Below are positions 1 through 5,998 of a stretch of DNA of 7,632 nucleotides, in pieces. The notes beneath the pieces were generated by a model. That model ran no database searches. It was given only the letters and a program-made list of their open reading frames with translations, and was not told the origin of the DNA. Both the position numbers and the translations under genes were made by a program. Within the stretch, counting starts at the first letter, position 1. Each line of letters opens with the position of its first letter. The DNA is from a bacterium (GTDB lineage: Bacteria; Patescibacteriota; Minisyncoccia; Phycocordibacterales; JAKEFN01), in the NCBI GenBank assembly GCA_022616085.1, contig JAKEFN010000089.1, forward strand, positions 1 to 7,632. The letters are read 5' to 3'.

Positions 1-95
1 ACTCAAAATATCAACAATATTCTTCGCTTTCCTCGCCGCATTTTCGCCTCGCACCATGAATTCTCGCTACGTCAATAGTTTTTTCACAAGCTCTA
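1..95. repeat. 95-bp inverted repeat, left copy
   Basis: This segment is the reverse complement of 7487-7581 with one mismatch (C55 opposite A7527), 94 of 95 positions. Identity stops sharply at position 95/96 on the inner side. On the outer side it reaches the first base of the window, so the true repeat may extend further left. The right copy shows this is one arm of a larger imperfect palindrome, and position 1 lies close to where the palindrome centre would be. A short open frame starts at the ATG at 56 inside the repeat, but nothing supports it as a gene. The nature of the repeat (foldback element, boundary of a mobile segment, or assembly breakpoint) cannot be decided here. Confidence 0.95.
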
Positions 96-164
96 GGAAA
101 AGCTCAAAAACGCTAGAGAACCAAGGCGGGTTTGGGGTTTTGTATGCATATACGGGCAGCCTGC

Positions 165-203
165 TTGCTTTTTTTGAAAATACCGTTAATATTCTGACAT
201 ACT
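165..203 (+). promoter_or_regulatory. Weak candidate promoter for rplC operon
   Basis: A TTGCTT hexamer (165-170), a 16-bp spacer and TAATAT (187-192) lie directly before the rplC ATG at 204. Start of transcription would fall near 199, leaving only a few nucleotides of leader. No Shine-Dalgarno sequence precedes the ATG, which fits a leaderless transcript. Both hexamers are poor matches to the sigma-70 consensus. The operon could instead be transcribed from further upstream, outside the window. The stretch 96-164 shows no other recognisable signal. Confidence 0.25.
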
Positions 204-818
204 ATGAAATTCATATTGGGCACAAAAAAACACATGCGCGAGGTGTTCGCTGAAGACGGCGGGCGTATTCCCGTTACCGTCATATCGGCCGGACCGGTTA
301 CGGTTCTCGGTCAGAAATCGAAAAAGAGAGACGGCTATGACGCCGTTTTGATAGGTTATGGAGAAACGAAAGAACAGCGTGTGAGCAAAGCGGTGAGAGG
401 CAAAACCAAAAAACACGGCATTTTCAAACACCTCAAAGAATTTCGGCTCGGTGAGTCGGACGGCTCATATGAAGAGGGCGCCTTGATAGATGCGGACGCG
501 TTCGAACCGGGAGAATCGGTGCGCGTTTCCGGCATAACCAAAGGAAAGGGCTTCCAGGGTGTCGTAAAGCGGCACGGGTTCCATGGCGGACGGCGTTCGC
601 ACGGCCAAAAACACTCGGAACGCGAACCGGGTTCAATCGGAGCGACAGGGCCCCAGCGGGTATTCAAAGGCACGCGTATGGCCGGACGCATGGGCGGGAA
701 TCGCGTTACAGTCCAAAAGAGCAGGATCATTTCCGTAGATAAAGAAAAAAACGAGCTCTTGATTTCGGGCGCCGTGCCTGGAAGGCGCGGAACGCTTCTC
801 GAAATTCGAAGCGCATAA
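204..818 (+). CDS. rplC: 50S ribosomal protein uL3
   Basis: Large-subunit protein uL3, an early assembly protein that binds 23S rRNA and sends an extended loop towards the peptidyl-transferase centre. The 204-residue product has the family length. It begins with the typical MKFILGTKKHM start followed by FAEDGGRIPVTVI. The central loop carries GITKGKGFQGVVKRHGF (about 110-126), EPGSIG (141-146) and RVFKGTRMAGRMG (152-164), and the C-terminus ends in VPGRRGTLLEI (191-201). The glutamine that PrmB methylates in Escherichia coli uL3 seems absent, because the segment reads GSIGATGPQRV. It is the first gene of the ribosomal cluster here. rpsJ, its usual upstream neighbour, is not in the 203 bases before it. 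No Shine-Dalgarno sequence precedes the ATG. rplD follows after 10 nt. Confidence 0.97.
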   Translation: MKFILGTKKHMREVFAEDGGRIPVTVISAGPVTVLGQKSKKRDGYDAVLIGYGETKEQRVSKAVRGKTKKHGIFKHLKEFRLGESDGSYEEGALIDADAFEPGESVRVSGITKGKGFQGVVKRHGFHGGRRSHGQKHSEREPGSIGATGPQRVFKGTRMAGRMGGNRVTVQKSRIISVDKEKNELLISGAVPGRRGTLLEIRSA

Positions 819-828
819 GCATAAAAAA

Positions 829-1533
829 ATGAAAAAAGCGGACGTATACAAGCAAAATGGAGAAAAAGCGCGAACCATCGAACTGCCGGAGCGCATTTTC
901 GGAGCGCCTTGGAATCCCGACCTTGTCCATCAGGTTGCGAATGTGTTTGCAGGAAACAAAAGAGTCGGCACCGCGCATACCAAAGGACGGGGCGAGGTAA
1001 GCGGCGGGGGCAAAAAACCGTGGCGGCAGAAAGGGACGGGACGCGCCCGCCATGGTTCAAGCCGTTCTCCCATCTGGCGGGGCGGAGGTGTAACGCACGG
1101 CCCTCGCGCGGAAAAAAATTACCGGAGAAGCGTTAACAAAAAAATGCGCGTCGCGGCGCTGTGGAGCGCAATCTCAAAAAAAACAGACGATAAGGAGCTC
1201 TTTTTTCTCGATTCCTTCACTGTCGCAAGTCCAAAAACAAAAGAAGCGGAGCGCGCGCTTTCTCTGATCGGCAAACAGGCGGGAGCAGATTTCTCGCCGA
1301 AAGAAGCCAAAAGCGTGCTTGTCACCTTTTTTGAAGACGACACCACAGGGCGAAAAAGCTTCAGGAACATCAATAATGTTACCCTCGAAAGCATACGGAA
1401 CTTGAATGTTCTTGATCTCCTGAACAACCGTTACATCATCATTACCCGTCCGGATGACAGCATCGCTTTTTTGGAAACAAAAGAATCGTCAAAATCATCT
1501 GCTGATGAGGCAAAAACGGGACGGAAAAAATAA
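829..1533 (+). CDS. rplD: 50S ribosomal protein uL4
   Basis: Large-subunit protein uL4, which binds 23S rRNA and whose long basic loop helps line the nascent-peptide exit tunnel. The 234-residue product shows the family hallmark loop at about 51-93: TKGRGEVSGGGKKPWRQ, KGTGRARHGSSRSP, then RGGGVTHGPR. The globular C-terminal part includes the FRNINNVTLESIRNLNVLDLL region (177-198), and the core ends near residue 215 at RYIIITRPDDSIAFLE. A hydrophilic tail (about 216-234, ETKESSKSSADEAKTGRKK) extends past the usual end, making it longer than the roughly 200-residue norm. In E. coli uL4 autogenously represses the S10 operon through the rpsJ leader; no such leader is visible here. The ATG at 829 lacks a Shine-Dalgarno sequence, and rplW follows after 9 nt. 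Confidence 0.97.
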   Translation: MKKADVYKQNGEKARTIELPERIFGAPWNPDLVHQVANVFAGNKRVGTAHTKGRGEVSGGGKKPWRQKGTGRARHGSSRSPIWRGGGVTHGPRAEKNYRRSVNKKMRVAALWSAISKKTDDKELFFLDSFTVASPKTKEAERALSLIGKQAGADFSPKEAKSVLVTFFEDDTTGRKSFRNINNVTLESIRNLNVLDLLNNRYIIITRPDDSIAFLETKESSKSSADEAKTGRKK

Positions 1534-1542
1534 CATACTACT

Positions 1543-1977
1543 ATGGCGCTATTAGACACATTCAAAAAGAAAAAAGAAACCCCGAAAACAAAATCGGAGA
1601 AACAAGTAAAAAAACCCAAAATGGAAACGGGGGTATCTGTCGCTTTGAAGAAAAAAACGCTCTCCGAACATGACGCGGAATCCGGAGCGATACGGGTGAC
1701 AGAAAGCCCGCTTATGCATCCGAGAATCACCGAAAAATCTACGGAGATGAGCGAAAAAGGGGCGTATATTTTCGATGTGAGAATCAATGCGACAAAGACA
1801 GAGATCAGAAAATCTGTTTCCGCTCTTTTTGGCGTCAGCCCGAAAAAAATACGCATCATCCGCATCGCGCCGCGCACATATTCGAGCATGCGGCGGAAGA
1901 TGGCGAACGGGACAGGTCCGGCCCGAAAAAAGGCGATTGTTTTTCTCAAGAAAGGCGATAAAATTGAATTTGCATAA
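1543..1977 (+). CDS. rplW: 50S ribosomal protein uL23 with N-terminal extension
   Basis: uL23 sits at the exit of the peptide tunnel and is the docking site for trigger factor and the signal recognition particle. The conserved domain starts at about residue 57 (LMHPRITEKSTEM) and runs through YIFDVRINATKTEIRKSV, a region around VSPKKIRIIRI, and ends KKAIVFLKKGDKIEFA. That core matches the usual length of about 95 residues. It is preceded by about 55 extra residues rich in Lys, Thr and Glu (MALLDTFKKKKETPKTK onward), predicted to be disordered. The extension is in frame and continuous with the core, and the only ATG spaced suitably from rplD is at 1543, so a misplaced start is unlikely. No Shine-Dalgarno sequence is present. 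rplB follows after 8 nt. Confidence 0.95.
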   Translation: MALLDTFKKKKETPKTKSEKQVKKPKMETGVSVALKKKTLSEHDAESGAIRVTESPLMHPRITEKSTEMSEKGAYIFDVRINATKTEIRKSVSALFGVSPKKIRIIRIAPRTYSSMRRKMANGTGPARKKAIVFLKKGDKIEFA

Positions 1978-1985
1978 TTATTATC

Positions 1986-2828
1986 ATGAAAAAATTACGG
2001 CCCACATCATCAGGAATCCGAGGCACTATTCTCCCTTCATATAAAGGAGTGGTTTCAAACGTGCCCCCGCATAAAAGCCTTACGAAAGGACGCAAACGCG
2101 CTGTGGGAAGAAACGCATTCGGACGTATCACTACGCGCCATAAGGGAAGCGGGCATAAACGCCTCATGCGGGATGTTGATTTTATATACGCCAAAAAAGA
2201 TATCCCCGCACGGGTAGAATCGATAGAATACGATCCCAACCGAACCGGCTTTATAGCGCTCATCGTATTCGCCGACGGAGAACGAAAATATATTCTCGCT
2301 CCGCGTTCGCTCAAAGAGGGAGACGCGGTGCTTGTTTCCGAGAATGCCCCCATTAAACCCGGAAACCGCCTTCCGCTCAAAAATATGCCTGTTGGCACGC
2401 TCGTGTATAATGTCGAATTCAAACCGAAAAACGGTGCAAAAATAGCCCGTTCGGCAGGCAATTTCGCCGAACTTATCGCCATAGACGGAGGATTTGGGCA
2501 TCTCAAAATGCCTTCTTCGGAAGTAAGAAAAGTCCCCGATTCCGCATGGGCATCGGTCGGCGAAGTCTCAAACCCCGAAAATCGCCTACGGAAGCTTGGC
2601 AAAGCCGGACGTTCACGCTGGATGGGAATACGCCCAACCGTGCGCGGATCCGCCATGAATCCCACCGATCATCCGCACGGAGGAGGCGAGGGGCGTTCCG
2701 GACGCGGACGCAGACGCGCCGTGTCCAAATGGGGCAAACCGACCGGCAAAGGCCAGAAATCCCGCCGCGCCAAGAAGTATTCCGATATATTTATCGTGCG
2801 CCGGAGAAAAGTTGGGAAGAAAAGGTAA
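1986..2828 (+). CDS. rplB: 50S ribosomal protein uL2
   Basis: uL2 is essential for subunit association and for peptidyl-transferase activity. The 280-residue product has family length. It contains the N-terminal RNA-binding OB-like region (GRNAFGRITTRHKGSGHK, 41-58), the SH3-like middle (VESIEYDPNRTGFIALI, 77-93) and the C-terminal signature GSAMNPTDHPHGGGEG (221-236). The conserved histidine is at residue 229, matching the E. coli numbering. The C-terminus is strongly basic (GKGQKSRRAKKYSDIF, then VRRRKVGKKR). In the usual S10 order rpsS should follow. Here the cluster stops, and a convergent minus-strand gene ends only 15 nt after the TAA. I see no terminator hairpin in that gap. The ATG is preceded by an AT-rich run without a Shine-Dalgarno sequence. 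Confidence 0.97.
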   Translation: MKKLRPTSSGIRGTILPSYKGVVSNVPPHKSLTKGRKRAVGRNAFGRITTRHKGSGHKRLMRDVDFIYAKKDIPARVESIEYDPNRTGFIALIVFADGERKYILAPRSLKEGDAVLVSENAPIKPGNRLPLKNMPVGTLVYNVEFKPKNGAKIARSAGNFAELIAIDGGFGHLKMPSSEVRKVPDSAWASVGEVSNPENRLRKLGKAGRSRWMGIRPTVRGSAMNPTDHPHGGGEGRSGRGRRRAVSKWGKPTGKGQKSRRAKKYSDIFIVRRRKVGKKR

Positions 2829-2843
2829 TTCTCAAAATAAACC

Positions 2844-3146
2844 CTATAGCCCGATGAGCGCCATAAGTTCGGGGCTTGGCTCCCATGGCGGATCAAATGT
2901 TATATTGACGCGCACCTCTCCCATCTCGAGATCCTCGAGCTTTTTTTCAATATCTGCGAGAAGTTCTTCCGCATAAGGACAAAACGGCGTTGTAAAAGTC
3001 ATAAGGACATCAATACCGTCTTCGCCAACCTTCACGTCATAAATAAGCCCGAGCGTCCACACGTCAATCCGGAGTTCGGGATCATGCACCTTTTTAAGCG
3101 CATCAATAATTTTATCGTTGTGTGATAATGCCATGGCTGATTTCAT
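2844..3146 (-). CDS. MIP18/DUF59-family Fe-S cluster assembly factor
   Basis: A small (100-residue) cytosolic protein of the MIP18 (DUF59, PaaD/SufT-like) family, whose members assist maturation or transfer of iron-sulfur clusters. Diagnostic motifs are HDPELRIDVWTLGLIYDV (21-38), TFTTPFCPYAEEL (50-62) with the conserved Cys56, and VNITFDPPWEPSPELM (80-95). The reading frame overlaps the 3' end of sufC by 35 nt from the ATG at 3146, or 23 nt from an internal ATG at 3134. The shorter start (MALSHNDK) gives an N-terminus closer to the family norm, and neither has a Shine-Dalgarno sequence. Overlap and shared strand make it almost certainly co-transcribed and translationally coupled with sufC, which supports a SufT-like role. 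It could equally be called a generic metal-sulfur assembly factor. Confidence 0.93.
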   Translation of the reverse strand: MKSAMALSHNDKIIDALKKVHDPELRIDVWTLGLIYDVKVGEDGIDVLMTFTTPFCPYAEELLADIEKKLEDLEMGEVRVNITFDPPWEPSPELMALIGL

Positions 3147-3786
3147 AAATATGATCCGGAGATAGACGCTTCAAAAAATTTTCATAATGCGTCACGAGAA
3201 GAAAACCTGTGCCTTGACCCCGAAGGAAACTAATAATCCGGAGAATTTTTGAAAGCGATACTGCATCCACACCTGAATCAATTTCGTCGAGAAGCGCGTA
3301 TTTCGGCTTAAGAATAAGCATCTGAAGCGCCTCCGACATTTTGCGCTCGCCGCCGGAAAATTCCCCGCCCATATCGCGATTGAAAAAGCTTTCATCCATG
3401 GCGTATTCTTGAGCAAGGTGTTTAAGCGTTTCGCCGAATTCCTGCGGAGAACTCTCCCCTCCCGCCGCTTTGTGCGCTTTGTAAAGAAAATGGGAAAGTT
3501 TAACCCCGCTTATCGCCGGAATATGTTGAAGCGAGAGAAAAAGCCCCGCCCGCGCCTTTTTATGAGTGGGAAAACTGCTTATATCCTCGCCGTCAAGAAA
3601 GCATGACCCTCCGGTTATTTTATAGGCCGGATGGCCCAAAAGAGCCGAGAGAAGCGTAGATTTGCCCGATCCGTTCGGCCCTACAAGCGCCGTAATGTGA
3701 GCCGGAAGAACCGAAAGAGAGGCGTTTTTGACTATCTCCTTCCCTCCCGACTCCACGGCAATCCCTTCTATGCGCAGTCCTTTCAT
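3112..3786 (-). CDS. sufC: Fe-S cluster assembly ATPase SufC
   Basis: Soluble ABC-type ATPase that drives Fe-S cluster assembly on the SufBCD scaffold. The 224-residue sequence has Walker A GPNGSGKST (36-44), Q-loop Gln87 within LFLSLQHIPAI, ABC signature FSGGERK (143-149), Walker B YALLDEIDSGVD (163-174) with catalytic Glu168, and H-loop His200 in LLVTHYENF. The LDEIDSG-x-D motif and the closing PDHIYEISHG segment are typical of SufC rather than of transporter ATPases. It is somewhat shorter than the roughly 250 residues of E. coli SufC. SufB, SufD, SufS and SufU are not in this window. A well-formed promoter ends 7 nt before the ATG, implying a leaderless or nearly leaderless mRNA. The MIP18 gene follows with overlap. 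Confidence 0.95.
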   Translation of the reverse strand: MKGLRIEGIAVESGGKEIVKNASLSVLPAHITALVGPNGSGKSTLLSALLGHPAYKITGGSCFLDGEDISSFPTHKKARAGLFLSLQHIPAISGVKLSHFLYKAHKAAGGESSPQEFGETLKHLAQEYAMDESFFNRDMGGEFSGGERKMSEALQMLILKPKYALLDEIDSGVDAVSLSKILRIISFLRGQGTGFLLVTHYENFLKRLSPDHIYEISHGIITQR

Positions 3787-3793
3787 CCGTGAA

Positions 3794-3822
3794 ATTCTAC
3801 AACTTTATTGACAAATTTGCAA
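3794..3822 (-). promoter_or_regulatory. Sigma-70-type promoter for sufC, leaderless
   Basis: Read on the minus strand, TTGCAA (3822-3817), a 17-bp spacer and TAGAAT (3799-3794) form a good sigma-70-like promoter. Only 7 nt separate the -10 hexamer from the sufC ATG at 3786. Transcription would therefore start on or next to the start codon. No Shine-Dalgarno sequence precedes the ATG, consistent with leaderless translation. Confidence 0.6.
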
Positions 3823-3830
3823 CTATTTGT
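3811..3830. promoter_or_regulatory. Possible operator: inverted repeat over sufC -35
   Basis: ACAAAT (3811-3816) and ATTTGT (3825-3830) are perfect inverted half-sites separated by 8 nt. The spacer contains the sufC -35 hexamer, so a dimeric protein bound here could block sufC transcription. The AT-rich half-sites could arise by chance. No known iron or Fe-S regulator motif is recognisable. Confidence 0.2.
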
Positions 3831-3835
3831 GTGCC

Positions 3836-3864
3836 TTTACAAAAAAATAGCATCATGATAACAT
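3836..3864 (+). promoter_or_regulatory. Extended -10 promoter for the S9 peptidase
   Basis: TTTACA (3836-3841), a 17-bp spacer and TAACAT (3859-3864) form a plus-strand promoter. The -10 is preceded by TG plus one base (TGATAACAT), an extended -10 element that compensates for the imperfect hexamer. Predicted transcription start is near 3871, giving a leader of about 65 nt before the GTG at 3937. The sufC promoter points the other way in the same region. Confidence 0.5.
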
Positions 3865-3875
3865 TCATCCGAACC

Positions 3876-3944
3876 ATGCGCCCGATCGGTCGTGTGGAGC
3901 AGTTCGCGCCATTCGGCGTTTTGAAAGGAGGTTTTGGTGGATAA
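3876..3944 (+). CDS. Candidate 22-codon leader ORF before the S9 peptidase
   Basis: A short open frame starts at the ATG at 3876, about 5 nt after the predicted transcription start, and ends with TAA at 3942-3944. It encodes 22 residues, MRPIGRVEQFAPF then GVLKGGFGG. Its last codons contain the AGGAGG of the downstream gene, and its stop overlaps that gene's GTG start at 3937 in another frame. This arrangement would allow translational coupling. An in-frame upstream ATG at 3855 falls within the promoter, so it is unlikely to be used. I do not recognise the peptide. It may be fortuitous, as a frame this short often is. Confidence 0.22.
   Translation: MRPIGRVEQFAPFGVLKGGFGG
3924..3931 (+). promoter_or_regulatory. 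Perfect Shine-Dalgarno sequence of the S9 peptidase
   Basis: AAAGGAGG contains the full AGGAGG (3926-3931). It lies 5 nt before the GTG at 3937, 2 nt before a TTG at 3934 and 17 nt before an ATG at 3949, so the spacing selects the GTG. It is the only strong Shine-Dalgarno sequence I found before a gene start in the window. Confidence 0.75.
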
Positions 3945-5895
3945 TAAAATGGTTGTTTCTTACGGGTCCTGGAGGTCGCCTATCGCGGCGGAAATCCTCG
4001 CGGACAATTCGCGGTTTTCCGACCTGCGTATTGACACCGATGGAACGGTGTATTGGATAGAATCCAGATCAAACGAAAGGGGCCGGAATGCCCTCGTGCG
4101 GCAATTACCAAATGGCGAGATCGAGGATGTCTTGCCAGCCGATACGAATGTGCGAAGCTTCGTGCATACATACGGGGGTGCACCATACATGGTTCACGAA
4201 GGAACCGTATATTATGTAAACTTTACCAATCCAAAAAACCCGAACTTCGGACAAATCTGGATAAAAAGACCGGGAGATGAGCCGGAACAACTCACGCATA
4301 CGCTCGGACAATTCTACGCCGACATGGCGATGGACTTGTTACATAACCGGATTATCTCCGTCTGCGAGGATCATAGAGGCGAAGGAGAAGCGACAAACTC
4401 CATAGTCGGGATTTCGCTTGAGGACGGAAGCGTGGCGTCGGTCGCGGAAGGAATGGATTTTTATTCTTCCCCGCGTCTTTCGTCAGAAGAGGGACGGTTT
4501 CTCGCCTACATTACTTGGAAACATCCCAACATGCCATGGGATACCACGACGCTCGAGGTCAAGGACGCGATGAAAATCTTTACCGCAAATACGCGCGTGC
4601 TGGATTCGAAAAATGAGTCCATCGCAGAGCCAAAGTGGAATAGACAGGCTGATTTGCTTTATTTCATCTCCGACCGTTCCGGTTTCTGGAACTTATATTC
4701 GTGGGATGAAACCACTGTGCGACCCATCTGTCCCATGGAAGCGGAGTTTACTTTTCCGCAATGGAATTTGGGCGAATCGCATTATGATTTCACCGAGGAT
4801 GGCCGCATTGCCGCCGCCTATACGCGCGATGGCGTATGGAATCTCGGTATAATCGACGCGCTTGGGAATATGACTCCCCTTGATCTTCCTTATACGGAAA
4901 TTGCGAATGTCCACACATACGGGGACTATGTTTATTTTCTGGGTGGATCGCCGACTGAATCCATCTCGGTCGTTCGCGTAAACCTCAAGACGCAAAAATA
5001 TGACGTGATAAGAAAGCCGACGTCGTTTGAGCTTGACCCGGAATATATCTCCATGCCGGTACCGATCACGTTTCCGACTGCGGACGGCGAGGTTGCGCAC
5101 GCGCTTTATTTCCCGCCGCGAAACGCGGAATTTAGGGCGCCGGAACACGAACGGCCTCCGCTTCTCGTCACCATCCACGGCGGACCGACTGCGGCGGCGC
5201 CATGCTGTTTCAGTCCCGGCGTCCAGTATTGGACAACTCGCGGGTTCGGCGTTCTCGCCGTCAATTACCGCGGAAGCTCCGGGTACGGCACGGCATACAG
5301 GAAACGCCTAAACGGATGTTGGGGTGTTGCGGACGTTCAAGATTGCGTCTATGGTGCAAAACACCTTGCCGACAAAGACATCGTGGATAGAAACCACATG
5401 GCTATTCGCGGCGGAAGCGCCGGCGGCTTCACGGCTCTTGCCGCAGTTGCGTTCTATGACGTATTCGCGGCCGCGGCAAGCCACTTCGGCGTAAGCGATC
5501 TTGAGGCGCTTGCGAAGGAGACGCATAAATTTGAATCTCACTACATGGATACGCTTATTGGCGGTTCGTATCCTGATGCAAAAGATGTATATGAGGCGCG
5601 ATCGCCTATATATCATATAAAAAAAATAAAAAATCCCGTTATATTTTTTCAAGGAACAGAGGATACAATTGTTCCTCCAAACCAATCCCAGGAAATGTAT
5701 GACGCGCTCAAAGAAAGGGGCGTCAAAACAGCGCTCGTGCTCTTTGAAGGAGAGGGCCACGGCTTTCGAAAAAAGAGTTCAATAATAGAAACAGCCGAAG
5801 GCGAGCTCTATTTTTACTCGAAGATATTCGACTTTGACCTCCCCGGAAACATCACTCCGATTGAGATCGCAAATTTATATACCCAAAAGCAATAG
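3937..5895 (+). CDS. S9-family serine peptidase (acylaminoacyl-peptidase-like)
   Basis: Cytoplasmic prolyl-oligopeptidase-family enzyme that releases residues from short peptides. From the GTG start it has 652 residues, a typical S9C length. It opens with YGSWRSP (9-15). Residues to about 370 form the predicted beta-propeller that gates access to the active site, with blade-like segments such as ADLLYFISDRSGFWNLYSW. The alpha/beta-hydrolase domain follows. HGGP (414-417) supplies the oxyanion region, Ser494 in GGSAGGF is the nucleophile, Asp576 in GTEDTIVPP and His608 in GEGHGF complete the triad. All catalytic residues are present and the frame is intact. No signal peptide or membrane segment is visible. 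The GTG is chosen for its spacing from a perfect Shine-Dalgarno sequence; a TTG lies one codon upstream and an ATG four codons downstream. The gene has its own promoter and a terminator at 5999-6026. The substrate cannot be told from sequence. Confidence 0.95.
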   Translation: MDNKMVVSYGSWRSPIAAEILADNSRFSDLRIDTDGTVYWIESRSNERGRNALVRQLPNGEIEDVLPADTNVRSFVHTYGGAPYMVHEGTVYYVNFTNPKNPNFGQIWIKRPGDEPEQLTHTLGQFYADMAMDLLHNRIISVCEDHRGEGEATNSIVGISLEDGSVASVAEGMDFYSSPRLSSEEGRFLAYITWKHPNMPWDTTTLEVKDAMKIFTANTRVLDSKNESIAEPKWNRQADLLYFISDRSGFWNLYSWDETTVRPICPMEAEFTFPQWNLGESHYDFTEDGRIAAAYTRDGVWNLGIIDALGNMTPLDLPYTEIANVHTYGDYVYFLGGSPTESISVVRVNLKTQKYDVIRKPTSFELDPEYISMPVPITFPTADGEVAHALYFPPRNAEFRAPEHERPPLLVTIHGGPTAAAPCCFSPGVQYWTTRGFGVLAVNYRGSSGYGTAYRKRLNGCWGVADVQDCVYGAKHLADKDIVDRNHMAIRGGSAGGFTALAAVAFYDVFAAAASHFGVSDLEALAKETHKFESHYMDTLIGGSYPDAKDVYEARSPIYHIKKIKNPVIFFQGTEDTIVPPNQSQEMYDALKERGVKTALVLFEGEGHGFRKKSSIIETAEGELYFYSKIFDFDLPGNITPIEIANLYTQKQ

Positions 5896-5923
5896 ATATT
5901 TGCGAATTGCTTTTGGTATATAA
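5875..5923. other. Long hairpin overlapping the S9 peptidase stop codon
   Basis: The arms 5875-5893 and 5906-5923 pair over 18 bp with a single bulged C. The inner 11 bp, CCAAAAGCAAT with ATTGCTTTTGG, are perfect. The loop is 12 nt. The left arm includes the last codons and the TAG stop of the peptidase gene. No T-tract follows the right arm, so it is not a classical terminator. It may protect the mRNA 3' end or help stop converging transcription. Confidence 0.7.
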
Positions 5924-5981
5924 CCACTGCGCTCGCAAAAAATGAAAACAAGTTTTCGCTTTTTGCTCGCTTGTGGTTATA
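5919..5981. other. 63-bp imperfect palindrome between convergent genes
   Basis: Outer arms TATAACCAC (5919-5927) and GTGGTTATA (5973-5981) are perfect. After an unpaired stretch, inner arms 5935-5949 and 5952-5966 match at 13 of 15 positions around GAAAACAAGTTTTC. Both strands have short T-runs after the inner hairpin, so it might act as a weak bidirectional terminator. Its left outer arm shares 5919-5923 with the preceding hairpin, so the two full structures compete at their edges. Confidence 0.65.
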
Positions 5982-5998
5982 GATTGCACATCCTGCTC

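Noticed and set aside
56..253. 65-residue plus-strand frame starting inside the left repeat
   Set aside because: It lies partly in the inverted repeat, overlaps the start of rplC in another frame, has no ribosome binding site and no family resemblance.
356..1060. 234-residue minus-strand frame across rplC and rplD
   Set aside because: It is antisense to two clearly recognised ribosomal protein genes, and its translation is rich in Arg, Pro and Ser as expected of a shadow frame.
2848..2876. Hairpin near the convergent ends of rplB and the MIP18 gene
   Set aside because: The stem AGCCCGA/TCGGGGCT has a bulge and a 14-nt loop, lies inside the MIP18 coding region and is not followed by a T-tract on either strand.
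5605..5650. A-rich run in the S9 peptidase (possible slippery site)
   Set aside because: The frame continues correctly through it (YHIKKIKNPVIFFQG) to the catalytic Asp and His, so no frameshift is needed.
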